Shown one piece after another: positions 36,257-45,339 of a stretch of 64,000 nt of DNA. Origin of the DNA: an uncultured Phycisphaerales bacterium (lineage in GTDB: Bacteria; Planctomycetota; Phycisphaerae; Sedimentisphaerales; Anaerobacaceae); the NCBI GenBank assembly GCA_903857265.1, contig CAIODZ010000033.1, positions 41,729 to 105,728 on the forward strand, read 5' to 3'. The notes below the pieces were generated by a model. The model was not told the DNA's origin and did not search any database. It saw only the letters and a program-made list of their open reading frames with translations. Within the stretch, counting starts at the first letter, position 1. Each line of letters opens with the position of its first letter. A program made the position numbers and the translations under genes.

Positions 36257-36730
36257 ATGAAGAAGTTACTAATTATTGCAGTAGTTGCTTTGATGGCAGC
36301 CCCGGCAATGGCAGGAGGTGTTATAGGCACCACCACCATTCAAAACTTTGGTACATTTACCATTCCTGTAACCATGGACATCATCCCGTGGGTAAATGTT
36401 TCAGGTGGCGGAATTAAGTTGGCTCAGTCAGGCACGTCAACAACTTGGGAAGGTACTACCGTCATTACTGTGCAAAATAACTTTCCTGATTTGGATGTCG
36501 ATGCAGTGATTACACCAGTAGCTCCAAATGTTGGCGATACTTATGAGGTCGCCTTCTGGGGCCTGACTGGATGGGGCCCAACTGCTCATACAAACATTGG
36601 AGGGCCAAATGCTGGTTATCTTTTAACTGTTGCGGCACAGATTCTGAATGTAAACCCTGCAGCACGCGCAGTCGGTACTGACGCGTCGGTTGCAACTATT
36701 GTACTAACCTTCTCGACGACGACACCTTAG
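36257..36730 (+). CDS. Small secreted protein (157 residues), putative cargo of the locus
   Basis: Residues 1-19 are a clean signal peptide (MKKLLIIAVVALMAAPAMAG, cut after AMA). The mature 138 residues are Gly/Thr-rich and beta-prone, with TTTIQNFGTFTIPVTMDIIP and VVITVQNNFPDLDVDAVITP-like strands and a Thr-rich end (TFSTTTP); there is no Cys. It has a strong ribosome site (AAAGGAAAC) and is followed directly by a strong terminator, which suggests high expression separate from the next gene. The next two genes encode an Ig-fold chaperone-like protein and a secretin, so it may be a surface or fibre subunit they handle. I do not recognise a named family. Confidence 0.75.
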   Translation: MKKLLIIAVVALMAAPAMAGGVIGTTTIQNFGTFTIPVTMDIIPWVNVSGGGIKLAQSGTSTTWEGTTVITVQNNFPDLDVDAVITPVAPNVGDTYEVAFWGLTGWGPTAHTNIGGPNAGYLLTVAAQILNVNPAARAVGTDASVATIVLTFSTTTP

Positions 36731-36767
36731 TTTTTAGTTGCTGTCAAATACGTAAAGAATATGTTTT

Positions 36768-36808
36768 ACGGGAAGGGATAGATTCAACCTGTTCCTTCCC
36801 GTTTTTTT
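36768..36808 (+). terminator. Rho-independent terminator after the small secreted protein
   Basis: ACGGGAAGG (36768-36776) and CCTTCCCGT (36794-36802) form a 9-bp stem followed by seven Ts. Confidence 0.85.
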
Positions 36809-37101
36809 ATACGGTCTGAACTCGAATTTTCAACACCCTATTTTATTTAATATACTTTAAGAGCAAGTCCCAAAAAAAACTGGAAATCTTACGGGCAAAA
36901 CTATTTGGCCCGGGTCCGATAATATACGGTTTATTCAGCAAAGAACACTGTTGGAGACAGTGTAATACTTCACTCAGGGAATGGGAAACTATTTGGTAAA
37001 GTGGCTTTCTGCTATTGCCGAACCAATGAGCAAGTGTAAGAACGCACAGGGCAAATGCATAAGGGCTTGAGAACTAAACGGTAAAAAAGAAAAGAGCGGA
37101 A
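36809..37101. other. Intergenic stretch before the chaperone-like gene
   Basis: No gene seen. It contains a small hairpin CACTG..CAGTG (about 36948-36964) and presumably the promoter of the next gene, though no consensus promoter is obvious. Confidence 0.35.
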
Positions 37102-38811
37102 ATGGCAAGTCGAAGCTGTCCAAGGGAATCTCGTCCGTTCAGCATACGCCGGCCGGAAGCTTTACGGGGCAATAGCATCTGTTGTGCTCCTCCGGCCTGG
37201 TTCTGCTTTTTTGTGTGTCTCTTTATTCTTGTAAGCCCCTCTTATGGCAATTTTATGGTTAAGCCAATGCTAATAGAGCTTACAGGACGCCCGGGACAAA
37301 GGCTCCAAACTCCATTTGAGCTTCTAAACGCTACTGATGAGAAAACCATACAAAAAGTTGATTTGGAATTAGTGGGCTTGTCGCAGAAGGAAGATGGTAC
37401 GTGGAAAATTATCGAACCTGTTTCGGACAGCAATACATCAAAAAACCCATTTTCCTGCCTCGATTGGTTAAAACTTAGCGCCACCTATGTTGAGATGGGA
37501 TCAAAGGCCAGGACCCCCATGACGTTAGAGGCAAAAGTACCTCCGCGTGCCAGCGGTTTCTATTATGCGGCAATCGTTGCGAAAAAGAGACTGGAATCCG
37601 GCCAAAAAGGGGTTGGTGTAACTATTCAATTTCTGGTCCCTGTCCTTATTGATATCCATAGCAGAGTAGGGCGTCAGGACATAAAATTGAATGATGTCGG
37701 ACTGGAGTTTGTCCCTCAAACTGCAGATGGGCCCGCAACAACATTAATCACCATGGCCATTTCAAACCCAGGCAAGGCATATTCTCGACTGATGGGAAAC
37801 GCGGTGCTTAAAAGCTTCTCAAAGGGACACTGGCTAACTGTTACAAAAACAGATTTCAGGAGAGTCGGTATTCTGCCGAATGTGAATTTGAACTTGAAAA
37901 ACAACATTGAAAGAGCGCTGCCCTCCAAAAAGTACAAATTAGAGGGATACCTCTTCGTGGACGGCCGACGGATAAAGCCGCTTGAAAAGGAAATCGATTT
38001 TGCCGGTGATACAAGTATTACGACGCTTGCGGCCGATGCGGCGCTTGAGCTGGAACCGTCCGAGATTTTCATAACTGGCACGCCGGGAGCAGCACGGTCG
38101 GGAGTACTTAAAATCCATAATGCTTCCGATGCTGATGTTAATATTGTGGTGACGCCGGAAATACCGCCGGCTCTGAGAGGTGCTGTTACAGGTGAGTTAA
38201 AGGGGGAAGAATTAACCTGTGCCAAGTGGGTAAAAATAATGCCTGATAAATTCACGCTCCGCGGCGGCGCCAGGCAGAATATACGCATCATAACAGATAT
38301 GCCAAAGGCGGAATCAATACACGCCAACTATTATTCGAGGCTTAATTTGCGGGCTACCTATCCCGATGGCAAAAATGCAGGAGAAGTAGCCGGCCTGCTT
38401 TGTGTAAAAAACAAAAAAGTCGATTCCAAGGCGTTAGGGCAGATAATAACTATGACCCTCGCTGAAACTGACGAGCCGTCACATTATGCTGTTGCTGTAA
38501 AAATCACCAATGCCGGAAATATCCATATCAACCCTGCATGTAACGCGGCTATTATAACTGATGAAGGCAAAACGGTGGCAAAGATACCTCTTATTGGACT
38601 GACAAATTTGATGCTGCCGATGGAATTCAGGGATTTCTCAAATATTCTCGACTTTTCCGGACTTAGTGAGGGAACTTACCATCTTTGGGTAAATTTCGAA
38701 TATGCTCGCAACGACGTGGTTAGCAATGAATTACCCTTAAAGGTCTCCGTTGGGGCTGATGGTAAAAGAATCATTGAGATTATTAAGTCCGAAAAAGACG
38801 CTGGAACGTAA
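37102..38811 (+). CDS. Secreted Ig-fold protein, periplasmic chaperone-like
   Basis: The protein has 569 residues. A long N-terminal region ends in a hydrophobic signal (WFCFFVCLFILVSPSYG, about 35-51). The first domain (about 52-190: VKPMLIELTGRPGQRLQTPFELLNAT... RASGFYYAAIVAKKRL) follows the beta-sandwich pattern of PapD-type chaperones and of the DUF916/WxL-interacting family. A second similar domain follows, and a third starts at about 318 (ALELEPSEIFITGTPG). The C-terminus lacks a transmembrane anchor. The role is inferred: binding and delivery of exported subunits. Its place between a small secreted protein and a secretin supports that. Confidence 0.65.
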   Translation: MASRSCPRESRPFSIRRPEALRGNSICCAPPAWFCFFVCLFILVSPSYGNFMVKPMLIELTGRPGQRLQTPFELLNATDEKTIQKVDLELVGLSQKEDGTWKIIEPVSDSNTSKNPFSCLDWLKLSATYVEMGSKARTPMTLEAKVPPRASGFYYAAIVAKKRLESGQKGVGVTIQFLVPVLIDIHSRVGRQDIKLNDVGLEFVPQTADGPATTLITMAISNPGKAYSRLMGNAVLKSFSKGHWLTVTKTDFRRVGILPNVNLNLKNNIERALPSKKYKLEGYLFVDGRRIKPLEKEIDFAGDTSITTLAADAALELEPSEIFITGTPGAARSGVLKIHNASDADVNIVVTPEIPPALRGAVTGELKGEELTCAKWVKIMPDKFTLRGGARQNIRIITDMPKAESIHANYYSRLNLRATYPDGKNAGEVAGLLCVKNKKVDSKALGQIITMTLAETDEPSHYAVAVKITNAGNIHINPACNAAIITDEGKTVAKIPLIGLTNLMLPMEFRDFSNILDFSGLSEGTYHLWVNFEYARNDVVSNELPLKVSVGADGKRIIEIIKSEKDAGT

Positions 38812-38994
38812 AGTGAACAGTAAAAAAAGAAAAACTGATATAGTCGCTAATAAATTTGGACGATTGGGAATTGGACGATTGGGAAAGTGATATTTTGGTT
38901 AACTTGAAAACCATTAAAAATAGCAGGAGTTCTTATAAGAAATTGGATGATGGGTTATGTACCAGTACCATCGGTATAGGCAAAGGAGTCAACT

Positions 38995-41900
38995 ATGTTA
39001 AAGAATAGAGCTAAAATTTTAACCGTAGGCATAACCCTTTTTGTTATTCTGCTCAGCACCTTGTGCATGGGCGCTTACAAAGCGGCGAAGATAACCGATA
39101 CCATCTCCGGCTCGGTAGGCATAAGTGGTGTGGTGATGAGCGGTCTGCCGGGTAATCCCGTAACCGGTAATAACGGCGATTATACCGCCACGGTCGAATA
39201 TGGCTGGAAGGGTACAGTTACGCCGACAAAGGAAGGTTACACTTTCGAACCGGTTAGCAGGACCTATGATAAGGTTACGAGTAATCAGGTCAATCAGAGC
39301 TACACCGCAGCGATAATTACTTTTACCATCTCCGGTACAGCAGGGCAAAGCGGTGTAACGATGAACGGCCTGCCAGGCATGCCGGTTACTGATGAAACCG
39401 GCAGATACACCGCCACAGTCAACTATGGCTGGACTGGAACAATTACACCAACAAAAGAAGGATATGTCTTCCAGCCAGCGGATAGAAAAATTGACCCTGT
39501 TACCACAAAACAGACAAATCAGGATTACAGCGCGAAAGTGAGGACCTTTACCATTTCCGGTTCAGCCGGTATGGATGGTGTTGTTATGAATGGTTTGCCT
39601 GGCAATCCTGTTACCAGCGGAGGCGGCCTATATACTGCCACTGTTGAGTATAACTGGAATGGTACAGTTACGCCGACAAAGGAAGGTTACACTTTCGAGC
39701 CGGTTAATAAGACCTATGATAAGGTTACAGGTAATCAGGCCAATCAGGGCTATAGTGCGAAAGTAATTACCCTTACAATTTCCGGCACAACAGGCCAAAG
39801 CGGCGTGGTGATGAACGGCCTGCCCGGTAATCCTGTTACCAATGACAAAGGCGATTACACCGCCACAGTCAACTATGGCTGGACTGGAACAATTACACCA
39901 GCAAAAGAAAGATATATCTTTGACCCGGCTAATAAAAAATACGACCCTGTTACCACAAACCAGAAAAGTCAGGATTACAGCGCGAAACTGAGGACCTTTA
40001 CCATTACCGGTTCAACCGGTATGGATGGCGTAGTAATGAATGGTTTGCCTGGCAATCCTGTTACCAGCGGAGGCGGCTTATACACTGCCACTGTTGACTA
40101 TGGTTTCAGCGGCACAATTACCCCGGCAAAAGAAGGTTATGCTTTTGAACCGGCCAACAGGATTTACGCCAAGGTTACCGGCGACCAGAGCAATCAGAGC
40201 TATACCGCGACACTGATTACTCTTACCATTTCCGGCTCGGCTGGCACAAGCGGCGTAACAATGAACGGCCTGCCCGGTAATCCTGTTACCAATGAAAACG
40301 GTAAATACACCGCCGCAGTCACCTATGGCTGGACTGGAACAATTACACCAGCAAAAGAAGGATATGTCTTTGACCCGGCTAATAAGAAATACGACCCTGT
40401 TACCACAAAACAGACAAATCAGGACTACAGCGCGAAACTGACGACCTTTACCATTGCCGGTTCAACAGGTATGGATGGTGTAGTAATGAAAGGTCTGCCT
40501 GGCAATCCTGTTACCAGCGGAGGCGGCTTATACACCGCTACCGTTGACTATGGTACCAGCAGCACAGTTACTCCAACAAAAGAGGGTTATACCTTCGAAC
40601 CAGCTAACAGGGTTTACGCCAGAGTTAACGGCGACCAGAGCAATCAGAGCTATACCGCAACACTGCTTACTCTTACCATTTCCGGTACAGTAACCATAAA
40701 TGAAGAACCGATTGAAGGCGTAACGATGTCAGCAGACAATGGCGGCGGTTCCGGCGTTACCGATGCTAAAGGCCGGTACTCACTCACGGTAAACTATGGC
40801 TGGACCGGTACGGTAACACCGACAAAGGAAGGTTTTATGTTCGACCCGCCTAACAAGGCATATACTAATGTTACTTCGAATATCAACGAGGACAAACCGG
40901 AAAAAGAAGCTGAACATAAGGTTACTGAACAAAAGGCCGCTGCGCCAGAGATTGCCCCACCAACAGAAACCGCTGCGCCAGAGGCTGCTGCACCAGAAAC
41001 TGCTGCACCAAAAGCTGCTGCACCAAAAGCTGCCGCACCAGAAGCTGCCGCACCAGAAGCCGCCGCACCAGAAGCCGCTCCGCCAGCAAAAGCTGCTGCG
41101 CCAGAGACCACCACCGAACCGCAGGCTTCCCAGGCAGAACCTCAGCCGAAGCTTCCGCTTGTCAGCAATGTCTTTATTGATACTGACATCCGGCAGGTAC
41201 TTCAGGACATCTCATCGCAAACAGGTGTTATTGTTATCGCCGACCAGAGTGTCACTGGTTTAATAACCTGTGAACTTAAGGATGTGCCGCTTGATAAGGC
41301 CCTGGAAATAGTTCTGGCCGGTACCGGCTACGTGGTAAAGAAAACACCGGATTACTATCTTGTTAGTTCGCCAGACCCTAAAGAGGCGACGTTTCCCACT
41401 TCAAGTAAAACGAATTTTGTAAAAACGAACTACCTTAGAGCTGAAGAGGCGGTAAAGCTTTTGTCTCCTGCTTTTACAAAATATGTCCAGGCCGATGCTA
41501 CCACCAGCACAGTTGTTATTACTGCGCCTCAGGCCTTGATAAATCGTATAGAATCGGACATAGCACTAATAGATCGCCCTCCACGCCATGTTATGTTGGA
41601 TGCGCGTATTGTTGTGATGAACAAGAGTGATTTGCTAAATCTGGGCATTGAGTGGGGCTGGCCACAGATTCAAGCCGGAGCTTTTTCCAATTCTACTCTT
41701 CCCGGCGGCAACGGCAAATGGCCGTGGGGTATCCAGATGGGATATACAACAGATAAAACGTTTACCAACGCATTGCAATTGAACTTGAATCTTCTTGAGC
41801 AAAATGGAAATGCGAACATTATGTCCAGTCCCCAGGTGTTAGCTCAGGACGGCAAAAAAGCTGAAATCAAAGTTACTACCGAAGAATATTATTCATTACT

Positions 41901-42423
41901 GCCAAGTGTTACGCAAGGCAATGTTCCTTTCTATTATACTCCCCAACTGCAAAAAATTGAGTATGGCACCATTTTGGGTATCACACCGCACATCGGTAAA
42001 AATGGTGATATTACACTTGACTTGGCCATCGAGGTCAGTGATATCCTGCTGCGCAGTACAGATAGTTATCCCGTTGTTTCTCGGCGAATCGTTAATAACA
42101 CTATGCGAATCCAAGATGGCGGTACAGTTTCCGTAGCAGGACTGAAAAGAAGCGATGAATATTCAACTGATACGCGCACTCCAGGACTTAGTAGTATTCC
42201 GTTAGTGGGAAAATTATTTGATAATAAAAACAGACATGGGGCATCCTATGAAGTTGCCGTGTTTATTACAGCACATCTGGTACCTGATTCTGCACAACAA
42301 CCGTCGCCTGCAAAGAAAGAGCAGGCGCAGCCACCTTCCAGCAAGAGCAAGAAACAGCCGGCAAATAAGGATTTTAAAAAGGACCTCGAAAAGAGTTTAG
42401 CTACTCCCGGCGACGACAAATAG
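38995..42423 (+). CDS. Secretin with eight N-terminal Ig-like repeats
   Basis: The protein has 1142 residues with a signal peptide (about 1-26). Residues about 36-628 hold eight repeats of about 72 residues, each starting TISGSAGMDGVVMNGLPGNP-like and ending SYTA-like. An Ala/Pro linker (about 645-712, APEAAAPEAAAP units) follows. The secretin part: STN domain (FIDTDIRQVLQDISSQTG, about 726-790), an N1-type domain (TNYLRAEEAVKLLSPAF, about 811-865) and the secretin channel (VMLDARIVVMNK... to LVGKLFDNKN... FITAHLV, about 866-1090), with a Lys/Ser/Pro-rich tail. Secretins form outer-membrane export channels. Long Ig-like repeats in front of STN are unusual. No export ATPase gene is nearby. Confidence 0.88.
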   Translation: MLKNRAKILTVGITLFVILLSTLCMGAYKAAKITDTISGSVGISGVVMSGLPGNPVTGNNGDYTATVEYGWKGTVTPTKEGYTFEPVSRTYDKVTSNQVNQSYTAAIITFTISGTAGQSGVTMNGLPGMPVTDETGRYTATVNYGWTGTITPTKEGYVFQPADRKIDPVTTKQTNQDYSAKVRTFTISGSAGMDGVVMNGLPGNPVTSGGGLYTATVEYNWNGTVTPTKEGYTFEPVNKTYDKVTGNQANQGYSAKVITLTISGTTGQSGVVMNGLPGNPVTNDKGDYTATVNYGWTGTITPAKERYIFDPANKKYDPVTTNQKSQDYSAKLRTFTITGSTGMDGVVMNGLPGNPVTSGGGLYTATVDYGFSGTITPAKEGYAFEPANRIYAKVTGDQSNQSYTATLITLTISGSAGTSGVTMNGLPGNPVTNENGKYTAAVTYGWTGTITPAKEGYVFDPANKKYDPVTTKQTNQDYSAKLTTFTIAGSTGMDGVVMKGLPGNPVTSGGGLYTATVDYGTSSTVTPTKEGYTFEPANRVYARVNGDQSNQSYTATLLTLTISGTVTINEEPIEGVTMSADNGGGSGVTDAKGRYSLTVNYGWTGTVTPTKEGFMFDPPNKAYTNVTSNINEDKPEKEAEHKVTEQKAAAPEIAPPTETAAPEAAAPETAAPKAAAPKAAAPEAAAPEAAAPEAAPPAKAAAPETTTEPQASQAEPQPKLPLVSNVFIDTDIRQVLQDISSQTGVIVIADQSVTGLITCELKDVPLDKALEIVLAGTGYVVKKTPDYYLVSSPDPKEATFPTSSKTNFVKTNYLRAEEAVKLLSPAFTKYVQADATTSTVVITAPQALINRIESDIALIDRPPRHVMLDARIVVMNKSDLLNLGIEWGWPQIQAGAFSNSTLPGGNGKWPWGIQMGYTTDKTFTNALQLNLNLLEQNGNANIMSSPQVLAQDGKKAEIKVTTEEYYSLLPSVTQGNVPFYYTPQLQKIEYGTILGITPHIGKNGDITLDLAIEVSDILLRSTDSYPVVSRRIVNNTMRIQDGGTVSVAGLKRSDEYSTDTRTPGLSSIPLVGKLFDNKNRHGASYEVAVFITAHLVPDSAQQPSPAKKEQAQPPSSKSKKQPANKDFKKDLEKSLATPGDDK
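39097..40884 (+). repeat. Eight ~216-bp repeats encoding Ig-like units
   Basis: Units start near each TISG(S/T) codon run. Repeats 2, 4 and 6 resemble each other (NYGWTGTITP type), as do 3, 5 and 7 (MDGVVM...SGGGLYTATV type), so the array grew by doubling a two-unit block. Repeat 8 is the most divergent. Confidence 0.8.
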
Positions 42424-42681
42424 ATAAAAAACTGGAAGGTGTAGAAATAAGTATCGCCAAAGGTTTAACGCCATATCACCAACCTGTAAGTATCCCCGTC
42501 CCTTTCCCAGCTCCACTAAAGTGCTGTCGATTTTAATGCTTGTCTCTTGGACATCGCATTTACCCAACTTGTCCTGAAAAAATGTTGCGTGACCTCGCCA
42601 GGTAGTTTCGATCCGACACCAATCAAAGTGGCCAATTAGTTGTTAAAAACGGGCATTATAGGACTCAAAAAGCTTCAGCAT
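42397..42681 (-). pseudogene. Interrupted reading frame, possible gene remnant
   Basis: From an ATG at 42681 the minus strand reads MLKLFESYNARF, a TAA at codon 13, then 81 further codons without a stop (including GHFDWCRIETTWRGHATFF and SIKIDSTLVELGKGRG), ending at 42397. The sequence looks protein-like, but no family is recognised and it overlaps the secretin 3' end by 27 bp. The rest of the gap 42424-42836 shows no gene. Confidence 0.2.
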
Positions 42682-42836
42682 TAGCCGTTGTGCCCCTCAA
42701 TAAACCCCAACTCGATTTCTCTTGCAAAATTGACTTGCTTCGTGTATCCTATCTTGTGTGGATTGCCCAGTTTTACACTAGGGTGTGGCGTTGTCGAACC
42801 TGTCATCGTTAATAGGGATATGTTGGAAGACATAAC

Positions 42837-43226
42837 ATGGAATACGTATCAAAAGCCGTCTCTGCAAAATGTACCTGGCTCATTCTGATATTAGCTTTGT
42901 GCATAGAGGGTTGTGCGTCAACTGATTCATATTCTTCAAAACTTCGTATCACGCCATTAAGTAACAAGAGCACAATTGCCTTGAGTGCCGATGATGTTGT
43001 GCAGATAATGCGGCAGGTAGGATTTTCTGATGAACAGATTCTGAAACTTGGAACTGACATGCACGACAGCCTTTTGCAGTCCGGAGCAGCCCAACTCGAG
43101 GTAGGCGGCAAGGTGGAAGCTATTTTTGCTGTTAATGATGGTTTTGTGTACATTGTCACTCGCTCAAGGGGTACCTTCATTTACAATGTGGAAACAGGTC
43201 GGGCAATCACTTCAGCCCAGCTATAG
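42837..43226 (+). CDS. Putative lipoprotein of the secretin locus
   Basis: The protein has 129 residues. A hydrophobic signal (about 12-25) ends in ALCIEGC, an acceptable though not perfect lipobox, so the mature protein is probably a lipoprotein. It continues with Ser-rich residues, then ALSADDVVQIMRQVGFSDEQI, a helical segment, and a beta-rich end (EAIFAVNDGFVYIVTRSRGTFIYN). It could be a pilotin-like helper of the upstream secretin; that is suggested only by position. The ribosome site is weak. Confidence 0.55.
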   Translation: MEYVSKAVSAKCTWLILILALCIEGCASTDSYSSKLRITPLSNKSTIALSADDVVQIMRQVGFSDEQILKLGTDMHDSLLQSGAAQLEVGGKVEAIFAVNDGFVYIVTRSRGTFIYNVETGRAITSAQL

Positions 43227-43399
43227 TTTTCCTCCCTGAGCTTCCGCTACATCCCTTTCCCTTCCATAAATTCCATCCGGCAATAACTGCTGACGATTTA
43301 TCCCAAGCTTGACGGTGAGGTACGCAATGCACTACATCTTTTATAAGGGTTAGCAGCTTATCGCCGGCTATAAATACGAACTCACAAAAAACAACCCCC

Positions 43400-43456
43400 T
43401 GCCCAACAACCATATTGTATTTATACAGCTGACCTGTGACTTTTAAGCAAAATCAC
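43400..43456 (-). repeat. Degenerate ~55-bp repeat, copy B
   Basis: Matches copy A at 35133-35184 over two blocks: TGCCCAACAACCAT and GACCTGTGACTTTTAAGC + AAAATCAC. The gap 43227-43399 before it contains no supported gene. Confidence 0.45.
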
Positions 43457-43476
43457 GCCCCGCAAAACAATAAAAA

Positions 43477-43522
43477 TACCAAAATGTAGATTATTGCATA
43501 TCACCTACAATCTTGTTATCAT
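43477..43522 (+). promoter_or_regulatory. Promoter of the sigma-54 activator gene flanked by its own candidate binding sites
   Basis: A sigma-70-like promoter TTGCAT (43494-43499), 17 bp, TATCAT (43517-43522) serves the gene starting at 43566. TACCAAAATGTA (43477-43488, 11/12 match to TACAAAAATGTA) lies just upstream of the -35. A weaker copy TACAATCTTGTT (43506-43517) sits in the spacer and touches the -10. Binding there would block RNA polymerase, so autorepression is likely. Confidence 0.55.
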
Positions 43523-43565
43523 ATCTGCCTACAGCCGTTATTATTTCAGGAATTAGGAATCAGAA

Positions 43566-45095
43566 ATGAAAACCAGTCCTGTGAAAGAAGTGCAGCTTTT
43601 AAGCGACATAGCAAAAGGTCTTGCGGAATCATTGGACCTGAAGCAAACGCTGCGCTCGATTCTGCAGTCGCTGGACACTTACCTGAAGCTGCAACGCGGG
43701 ACAATCACCCTGCTAAACCCGGACACCGAGACCATAAATATCGAGATAGCCCACGGCCTGAGCGAAAAATCGAAAAAAATGGGCATCTATAAAATGGGTG
43801 AGGGTATAACCGGAACAGTTGTGCAAACCGGCAAAGAAATCATCGTGCCTGATATATCGAAAGACCCCCGCTTCGTTCACAAAACCGGCGCAAGGAACAC
43901 AACAAAAGGCAGGCCGATAACGTTCTTCTGTGTTCCCATCAAGCTCGAAGGCAAAACCATCGGCGCTCTCAGCGTGGACCGTCAGACCGAAAAAAACAAT
44001 GACTTTGAAAACCACATCCGGCTGCTCAATATCATCTCCACTATGATTGCCCAGGCGGTAAAGCTGAACAAGCTGGTGGAATCCGAACAAAGACAGCTTC
44101 GCGACGAAAACGTCCGGCTTAAACAAGAATTAAAGACGCGATTTCGCGTTCATAATATGGTGGGGCAATCCAACGCGATGCAGCAGGTGTATCGGCTCGT
44201 CGAACAGGTGGCCGACAGCAACGCAACCGTTCTGATTCGAGGCGAGAGCGGCACGGGCAAGGACCTCGTAGCCCACGCCATTCACTATAACAGCCCCAGG
44301 GCAGAAAAGCCCTTTATAAAGGTCAACTGCACCGCCCTGCCGGAAACACTGCTCGAAAGCGAATTGTTCGGGCACGAAAAAGGAGCTTTTACAGGCGCAA
44401 CGGAACTCAAAACAGGCAGATTCGAAAGGGCGCACGGCGGCACTATATTCTTAGATGAAATAGGCGATTTTCCTATCAATCTGCAGGTTAAATTATTGCG
44501 GGTGATTCAATTCAAGGAATTCGAGCGTCTTGGCGGCAACGAAACAATCAAATCAAACGTTAGGATAATCGTCGCCACAAACAAAAACCTCGAACAGCAG
44601 ATTAAAGAAGGCGTCTTCCGCGAGGACTTGTATTACCGGGTAAATGTTTTCCCGATTTACCTGCCGCCTTTAAGAGAACGCAAAGATGATATAATGCAAT
44701 TGGCGGACCATTTCCTCGAAAAATACGCTGCTGAGAACAAAAAGAACATCACCCGCATTTCAACGCCCGCCATCGAAATGCTAACGAGCTACCACTGGCC
44801 GGGTAATATCAGGGAGCTGGAAAATTGCATCGAGCGAGCGGTGTTGCTCTGCGATGAAGATGTAATACGCTCTGAGCATTTGCCGCCATCGCTTCAAATG
44901 ATAAAAAAGAGCGACCAAGTCGCCGGGCACTCTTTGGCCGAGATAATCGCCAACAAAGAGCGAGAGCTTATCATCGACGCACTGAAGAAATCCGGCGGCC
45001 AGCAGAGAAAAGCTGCCCAAGAGCTTGGCATCACCGAACGAATCCTCGGCTACAAAATCAAGACATACGCCATTTACCCGAAGCTGCTTTCCTGA
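43566..45095 (+). CDS. Sigma-54-dependent transcriptional activator (GAF-AAA+-HTH, NifA-like)
   Basis: The protein has 509 residues. An N-terminal GAF domain (about 20-165) senses a signal. The AAA+ domain starts at about 198 with [18 protein letters not shown] and has Walker A GESGTGKD (about 226), the sigma-54-contacting loop [13 protein letters not shown] (about 273) and Walker [13 protein letters not shown] Fis-type helix-turn-helix closes it ([20 protein letters not shown], about 478-500). Such activators bind upstream enhancers and use ATP to open sigma-54 promoters; three of these follow within 6 kb, each with paired TACAAAAATGTA sites. The GAF-AAA-HTH layout equals NifA, but no nitrogenase genes are present; its job here seems to be nitrogen uptake. 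Confidence 0.9.
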   Translation: MKTSPVKEVQLLSDIAKGLAESLDLKQTLRSILQSLDTYLKLQRGTITLLNPDTETINIEIAHGLSEKSKKMGIYKMGEGITGTVVQTGKEIIVPDISKDPRFVHKTGARNTTKGRPITFFCVPIKLEGKTIGALSVDRQTEKNNDFENHIRLLNIISTMIAQAVKLNKLVESEQRQLRDENVRLKQELKTRFRVHNMVGQSNAMQQVYRLVEQVADSNATVLIRGESGTGKDLVAHAIHYNSPRAEKPFIKVNCTALPETLLESELFGHEKGAFTGATELKTGRFERAHGGTIFLDEIGDFPINLQVKLLRVIQFKEFERLGGNETIKSNVRIIVATNKNLEQQIKEGVFREDLYYRVNVFPIYLPPLRERKDDIMQLADHFLEKYAAENKKNITRISTPAIEMLTSYHWPGNIRELENCIERAVLLCDEDVIRSEHLPPSLQMIKKSDQVAGHSLAEIIANKERELIIDALKKSGGQQRKAAQELGITERILGYKIKTYAIYPKLLS

Positions 45096-45108
45096 TACGC
45101 CATTTGGC

Positions 45109-45150
45109 TACATTTTTGTAGTCAATCTTGGGCACATTTACGTTTTTGTA
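45109..45150. promoter_or_regulatory. Paired enhancer sites upstream of the porin gene
   Basis: TACATTTTTGTA (45109-45120) and TACGTTTTTGTA (45139-45150) start exactly 30 bp apart, about three helical turns, and end 93 bp before the sigma-54 promoter. Confidence 0.65.
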
Positions 45151-45243
45151 TAAAACACCTCTATGGCAGACCTCACTACAAAACAATCGTAACAACGGTT
45201 ACTAAAAGAAGTTACGTAATGCAAGAGCGACTCTTTCTACTTC

Positions 45244-45258
45244 TGGCACACTGATTGC
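45244..45258 (+). promoter_or_regulatory. Sigma-54 promoter, porin operon
   Basis: TGGCAC-ACTGA-TTGC matches the consensus TGGCAC-N5-TTGC exactly. It is 82 bp upstream of the start at 45340. Confidence 0.85.
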
Positions 45259-45339
45259 TTATCTAAAGTGTGTAGTTCAGGCCCACTGTGTGAAAAACTA
45301 ATAAACATTATTTTAGGTGGTTTTTGAAAGGAGAAGCAA

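Noticed and set aside
37049..37075. CGCACAGGGCAAA before the chaperone-like gene looks like the start of a c-di-GMP-I riboswitch.
   Set aside because: The remaining conserved parts of that riboswitch are missing.
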